A stretch of DNA of 64,000 nt, taken from NCBI RefSeq assembly GCF_000227115.2, contig NC_016479.1:1424686-1488685 (forward strand), given 5' to 3'. The DNA comes from Naumovozyma dairenensis CBS 421. Taxonomy: Eukaryota; Ascomycota; Saccharomycetes; Saccharomycetales; Saccharomycetaceae. The notes under the pieces are model-generated. The model had not been told where the DNA came from, searched no databases, and worked only from the letters and a program-made list of their open reading frames with translations. A program made the translations under genes and the position numbers. Every line of letters starts with the position of its first letter. Positions within the stretch are counted from its first letter, which is position 1. Shown here piece after piece: positions 59,914 to 64,000 of the stretch.

Positions 59914-62900
59914 ATGGAACATACAAGAACTCATTCCATATCCGCTCAGGCTAATAATAATCATACATCTTCAAATACCAATAATAACACCACCAATAAC
60001 ATTACTGATACTACCAATACTTCTGGAAATAACTCCCCTTCTAACAACGATATCAGCAGCACTTTAGATAATACAAATAAAACCCCAGACATATTAATCA
60101 CAGCTCATATGAAAAACATCTCAAGATCAAATTCAACTTCTCATACAAGTAATAGTGTATCGCCAGATTCATCGTCTTCCTTGGGGGACTCAAAAGAACA
60201 CGATGATGGTACAACCACCAATACTACTACAATCACGACTACTGACACAGATCCATCTAAATTACTGAGTAACAATAGAATGATGAGAGATTATACCGAA
60301 CTATCAAGTCAAAGAAACTTGATGAATAGCGGAGCGATAACTCCAATGAATACTATACCTGATTCGAATCACAATATCTCAAAACCAAAAGAAGTATGTA
60401 CGGACAAGGAAGAAGAGAATCAAGAGAAAAGAATGAAAAAGAAAACTATTTTCAAACAGTTCGATTCTAAAACTGGTCAATTTTTAAGAAATGCAGAGAC
60501 TAATAAGAGTGACAATATCATGATACCAATACCAATTGCAGCAGCTTCCACTTTCCCCCAAACGTCACAACATCCAAATTCGAATGTTCCTGGGATACAT
60601 ACTTCAACGGCACCTTCACTAGTATCCCGGCAACAACATTCAGAAAATATTCTAACTACTAATGTAAATACCCATACTGATACCACTAGCAACAAGAACG
60701 CCCCCCCATATCCGTCTATACGACTAATACCAAATCCAAGACAACAACAAAAAAGATCATATTCTGTACCAACCATTGTACATTCTTCGTTAAGAAGGTT
60801 AACGAATCATAACCATTATTACAGAAATCAAAACTTTGATGGCAATAATAGTAACAATATCCCGATATATAATAATAACAATAACAATAACAATAACAAT
60901 AACAATAACAATACTAATAATAATAGTAGCCAGCCCATGACATCTTACGGAGTTATGAAGAAGAAATCACCTTCTAGAAATCATCTTTATTTATTACCTC
61001 AACAGACTGATATCCAAGAAGAAAATAGTATACAAGCGGAAGGAGGAGTCCCATCTTCATCTACTTTAAGAAATGCCATATTTTTATCTCGTAAAAAATT
61101 CAATAACATCAATAGCACCAATAAAACTATATCCAGTTTATTAAAAACCTCAAATATCAATAACAACAACAATAACAACAACAATAATGTATCATTACAG
61201 GATAGAATAAATTATATTCAATCAACACAACTTCCAATACAATTACCCCCAATTAATTTACAATGTTTGAAAGAAATTGATTTGCAAGAAATTGTTAAGA
61301 ATCCTCAATTAAGACATGATATAATTTTTGATCCGTTATTACAATTTAGACCCAATCTAGATGGTGATAGAGGTATTAAAAAGAGAAATATAAGTGATAA
61401 ATATTGGAATGATGTTCATAATGAATTAATAGTTTATTCTGAAAGACCTGACGTTTTCAATCCAAAACTTTCAAAATTACCTCCTCTATTTAACACTTTA
61501 AGAGATGTACTTTTAACAATTGTACCAACAAAAGAATCAAATTTGATTACTGATGCTCTTGATACAGAATTAATCATTCAAGAATTATTAAAAGGTTCAT
61601 TAATCATGTCTAATTTGGCTGATTGGTTAGCGAAATTGTTTAAACATCATTGTGCTCCAATGAGAGATTCATGGGTAGATAAAATGTCCTTAAAGTTTAT
61701 TGAAGCACAATCAGAGAATTCTATACTGAAACTAATTGATGCATTTAAAATCGTTTTCCAAATTCTAGAAGCAATGAAATTAGATATTGCAAATCATCAA
61801 ATTAGATTATTAAGACCAGCTCTATTAAGCAACGCCGTGGAATTTGAAAAACAGTATTTTAATTCATTAATGAATTCTAAAAAAATTAATCTGAAACCTT
61901 CCTTAAATTGGTTCGTTAGCAAATACAATGAATATAATATTACGACGAACGTAAATGCAAGCACAAGTACGAGAACACGAAATAATAACGATGTGAATAT
62001 ACCGCACGTTTACAGGTTATGTCTAAGAAGTACCATAAGTTTATTATCATGTCGTAAAATGGTTAGAGATTATCCGACTTCATTATCATTCGATCATACT
62101 AGATTGATTTTATTGAGAGCAGACATTCGTCAATTAGTTTGTTTATTGGTTTGCCAATTACTTTTCCAACAACTTATTTCAAATGATACTACTATGGATA
62201 AACCAACAAAGGACTTCATTAGTTCATCATATTCTAAACAAAAATTAAAATCTGACATTACCAGTATTATTACTGATGACCATGGTAACTGCAGATGGAC
62301 GAAAAATACATTGGCCATTTCTATTCATCTTTGTAAAATTATAAATGATTTGAAATTCGCTAAGGAGAACAATGTAGACCTTTCGGTGATTGGCTCATCA
62401 TCTACAATATCGACGTCAAGATTCCCCACCGAAATAGATCAGACGAAGATAGCCTTTGCTAAGTCATGGCTCTCTAAACAGACTCAACCATTAAGTGATG
62501 TATATGGTGTCCTAGAAAACAGAGTTCTTAAATCATTAGAAGATTCTGTATTCACTAATTCTTCATGTACCATCGATGGTAGAGTCAAACAAGATTTTGT
62601 TTATCTTTATAATACGAGTACCATGTCGACATCAGACACCATTGCTCATCCAGCCAAAACTGAGAAAGGAATATTATCGTTGGGTAAATCTACTGCTATC
62701 GGCGGTGCCAATAGTAATGCAACAAACAAGAATACTGTAACTCCATCCTCTTCCAATACTACCACTGGCGGTTTATTTTCTTTCCAAGAGATGGAGGAAT
62801 ATGAAAATATATATCGTCACTTATATACAGTATTGAATTTACATTGGTCCGTATTTGGGAACCATTACATTGATGCATTAAGAGACGACAATGCTGGAAT

Positions 62901-62958
62901 GCAAGGTCATACAAAGAATGACGGCGATACTGAGCATGAAGATATTGAAATGAATTGA
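59914..62958 (+). CDS. SOK1: Tcp11-family protein Sok1 (PKA pathway)
   Basis: 1014 residues (S. cerevisiae about 900). The ATG at 59914 (MEHTRTHSISAQ) is used; the 31 codons upstream begin with GTG. The N-terminal 450 residues are low-complexity with long Asn runs encoded by AATAAC repeats. The conserved Tcp11 domain (about 470-880) contains DLQEIVKNPQLRHDIIFDP and later NWFVSKYNEY and LRADIRQLVCLLVCQLL. SOK1 in high copy suppresses loss of cAMP-dependent kinase in S. cerevisiae; the molecular role of Tcp11 domains is unclear. SOK1 and MAF1 are neighbours in S. cerevisiae too (YDR006C and YDR005C). Confidence 0.9.
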   Translation: MEHTRTHSISAQANNNHTSSNTNNNTTNNITDTTNTSGNNSPSNNDISSTLDNTNKTPDILITAHMKNISRSNSTSHTSNSVSPDSSSSLGDSKEHDDGTTTNTTTITTTDTDPSKLLSNNRMMRDYTELSSQRNLMNSGAITPMNTIPDSNHNISKPKEVCTDKEEENQEKRMKKKTIFKQFDSKTGQFLRNAETNKSDNIMIPIPIAAASTFPQTSQHPNSNVPGIHTSTAPSLVSRQQHSENILTTNVNTHTDTTSNKNAPPYPSIRLIPNPRQQQKRSYSVPTIVHSSLRRLTNHNHYYRNQNFDGNNSNNIPIYNNNNNNNNNNNNNNTNNNSSQPMTSYGVMKKKSPSRNHLYLLPQQTDIQEENSIQAEGGVPSSSTLRNAIFLSRKKFNNINSTNKTISSLLKTSNINNNNNNNNNNVSLQDRINYIQSTQLPIQLPPINLQCLKEIDLQEIVKNPQLRHDIIFDPLLQFRPNLDGDRGIKKRNISDKYWNDVHNELIVYSERPDVFNPKLSKLPPLFNTLRDVLLTIVPTKESNLITDALDTELIIQELLKGSLIMSNLADWLAKLFKHHCAPMRDSWVDKMSLKFIEAQSENSILKLIDAFKIVFQILEAMKLDIANHQIRLLRPALLSNAVEFEKQYFNSLMNSKKINLKPSLNWFVSKYNEYNITTNVNASTSTRTRNNNDVNIPHVYRLCLRSTISLLSCRKMVRDYPTSLSFDHTRLILLRADIRQLVCLLVCQLLFQQLISNDTTMDKPTKDFISSSYSKQKLKSDITSIITDDHGNCRWTKNTLAISIHLCKIINDLKFAKENNVDLSVIGSSSTISTSRFPTEIDQTKIAFAKSWLSKQTQPLSDVYGVLENRVLKSLEDSVFTNSSCTIDGRVKQDFVYLYNTSTMSTSDTIAHPAKTEKGILSLGKSTAIGGANSNATNKNTVTPSSSNTTTGGLFSFQEMEEYENIYRHLYTVLNLHWSVFGNHYIDALRDDNAGMQGHTKNDGDTEHEDIEMN
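60871..60915 (+). repeat. AAT/AAC microsatellite coding polyasparagine in SOK1
   Basis: Alternating AAT and AAC codons encode about 15 Asn in a row. A second similar run lies at about 61158-61188. Confidence 0.9.
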
Positions 62959-63433
62959 CAGGATATCTTGTATTAACATTATTATTATATAATTATTATT
63001 ATCATTATTATTATCCATTCAATTTAACATTATTATTATCTAACAATCGATATATAAGAATACCATATTTATCCATTCACAAGCAGTTTCTGTGTCTAAT
63101 CCGTTCCTACTTCTTAGCACAACCTTCTGGATTGTAACGTGATCACGGTTAGGAGCGTAACTGTACTCCGCAATGCAGCGAAAGACGCTCCACACGGAAT
63201 AAACAACAAAAACAAAAACACGAAAGTAGTTTTAAGGTGTCTTCTATTTCACCCTACTCTACTCCAAGCGATATACTTGTTAAGTAAAACTTACCTACAG
63301 TCCCTTCGAAGTCATTCACAACGATCGAACAGATAACGATAGTCGATACTCGGCGCCTATCTAACTGCGCAAACAATCCATCTATACCTCAAACGTGCTG
63401 TAACTCAAAGCGATACCAAACTACCCATCACTA
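62959..63433. other. SOK1-MAF1 intergenic region
   Basis: 475 bp with an ATTATTATTAT-rich tract after the SOK1 stop (62975-63040). The short ORFs here are not supported. Confidence 0.5.
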
Positions 63434-64000
63434 ATGAAATTCATTGACGAATTAGATATTGAAAAGGTGAACCAATCACTTAATTTCGAGACGAATGATT
63501 GTAAGATAACAGGTGGCTGCGATATATTTACGACAAAACCTGTAGCTTCAGATAAAAAACTTTACAAGACTATTGATCATCATTTAGAAACTATACTCCA
63601 AGAAAATGAAAGTTATAAAGCTGCCATTCAACAGCAAATTCTAATGGAAGCCAATAAATCTATCTCACCATCACCATTTAATCAAACTTCTAACGATGCT
63701 TCATCATTTTGGGAACAAAAGAGAAGAATGTCAGTGGGAGATTCATTTCATAATAACCATTATTATACAAACAGTAATAATAGTACTAATAACCCCAATA
63801 ATAACAGTACTAATAATGTGAATAACAATACTGTCTCCTTTTGGGAAGAAAATGTGGCTACCCCTCCAATCATTAGAAGCTCTAAATTGAATGATCAAAA
63901 TTTGAAGGAATTGGTAATGGAATCCAATTCAGGATATGGCAGTTCAACATCAATAACTTCTTCAAAATCTTCTTCCTCCTTATATAATAGTATGAATAAG
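63434..64000 (+). CDS. MAF1: RNA polymerase III repressor Maf1, 5' part
   Basis: The frame is open from ATG 63434 to the window edge, 189 codons. It begins [20 protein letters not shown], the conserved start of Maf1, followed by [20 protein letters not shown] and then the Asn/Ser-rich linker found in yeast Maf1, with phosphorylatable [10 protein letters not shown]. Maf1 binds Pol III and shuts down tRNA synthesis when PKA, TORC1 or Sch9 signalling falls. S. cerevisiae MAF1 has a short intron just after its first codons; here the conserved N-terminus reads through without one. The C-terminal conserved domains lie beyond the window. Confidence 0.95.
   Translation, partial: MKFIDELDIEKVNQSLNFETNDCKITGGCDIFTTKPVASDKKLYKTIDHHLETILQENESYKAAIQQQILMEANKSISPSPFNQTSNDASSFWEQKRRMSVGDSFHNNHYYTNSNNSTNNPNNNSTNNVNNNTVSFWEENVATPPIIRSSKLNDQNLKELVMESNSGYGSSTSITSSKSSSSLYNSMNK

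Overview
This is a budding-yeast nuclear chromosome segment from the Saccharomycetaceae, most likely a post-whole-genome-duplication lineage such as Kazachstania or Naumovozyma; the genus is an inference. The DNA is AT-rich and compact. Spliceosomal introns use GTATGT and TACTAAC. Proteins carry long Asn, Gln and Ser tracts, both tRNA genes are of yeast type, and nearly every gene has a recognisable S. cerevisiae counterpart. No virus or bacterial operon is present.

Layout. Bases 1-28951 carry the S. cerevisiae YBR053C-YBR039W neighbourhood in reverse: a YBR053C-like 3' end, a REG1/REG2-type Glc7 regulator, REB1, RPS11 (one intron), ZTA1, GIP1, tRNA-Val(UAC), TCM62, CST26, FAT1, FIG1 and ATP3. 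HMT1 and PDX3 follow (29.5-31.9 kb) as a locally inverted pair. From 33.4 kb the gene content switches to the S. cerevisiae chromosome I/IV paralogous region: YAT1-type carnitine acetyltransferase, OSH1/OSH2-type sterol-binding protein, RPN4, ADE1, an ERP p24 protein, CDC7, TSC13, NOP1, a GT71 mannosyltransferase, a YDL012C-like CYSTM protein (one intron), SLX5 and APC11. After tRNA-Thr(AGU) at 58.4 kb come SOK1 and the 5' part of MAF1, which runs off the window.

Non-core content. Three unrecognised genes with signal peptides (1148, 10196 and 21321) sit where S. cerevisiae has other genes. Each has a TATA box 120-170 bp upstream. The 270-residue one with an N-terminal hydrophobic hairpin is the best candidate for something undescribed. 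A complete solo LTR (17826-18387) is bounded by the 5-bp target duplication ATACA and terminal repeats TGTAGT/ACTACA. It ends only 15 bp before tRNA-Val, encodes the first 27 codons of a Gag-like protein, and has a triplicated palindromic unit in its upstream part.

Regulation visible in the sequence. Several promoters match known circuits: pheromone-response elements before FIG1; HAP and Cbf1 sites before ATP3; a PDRE, Yap1 site and heat-shock element packed into 85 bp before RPN4; RRPE and PAC motifs before both HMT1 and NOP1 (an arginine methyltransferase and one of its known substrates); and a TGACTC before ADE1. Rearrangement joints lie near 29 kb, 32-33 kb, 50-57 kb and at the tRNA-Thr gene.

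Start codons were assigned to ATG. Where an open frame extends upstream through TTG, CTG or GTG, the first well-placed ATG was used. All homology statements come from recognition of the translated sequence and remembered gene order, not from searches.
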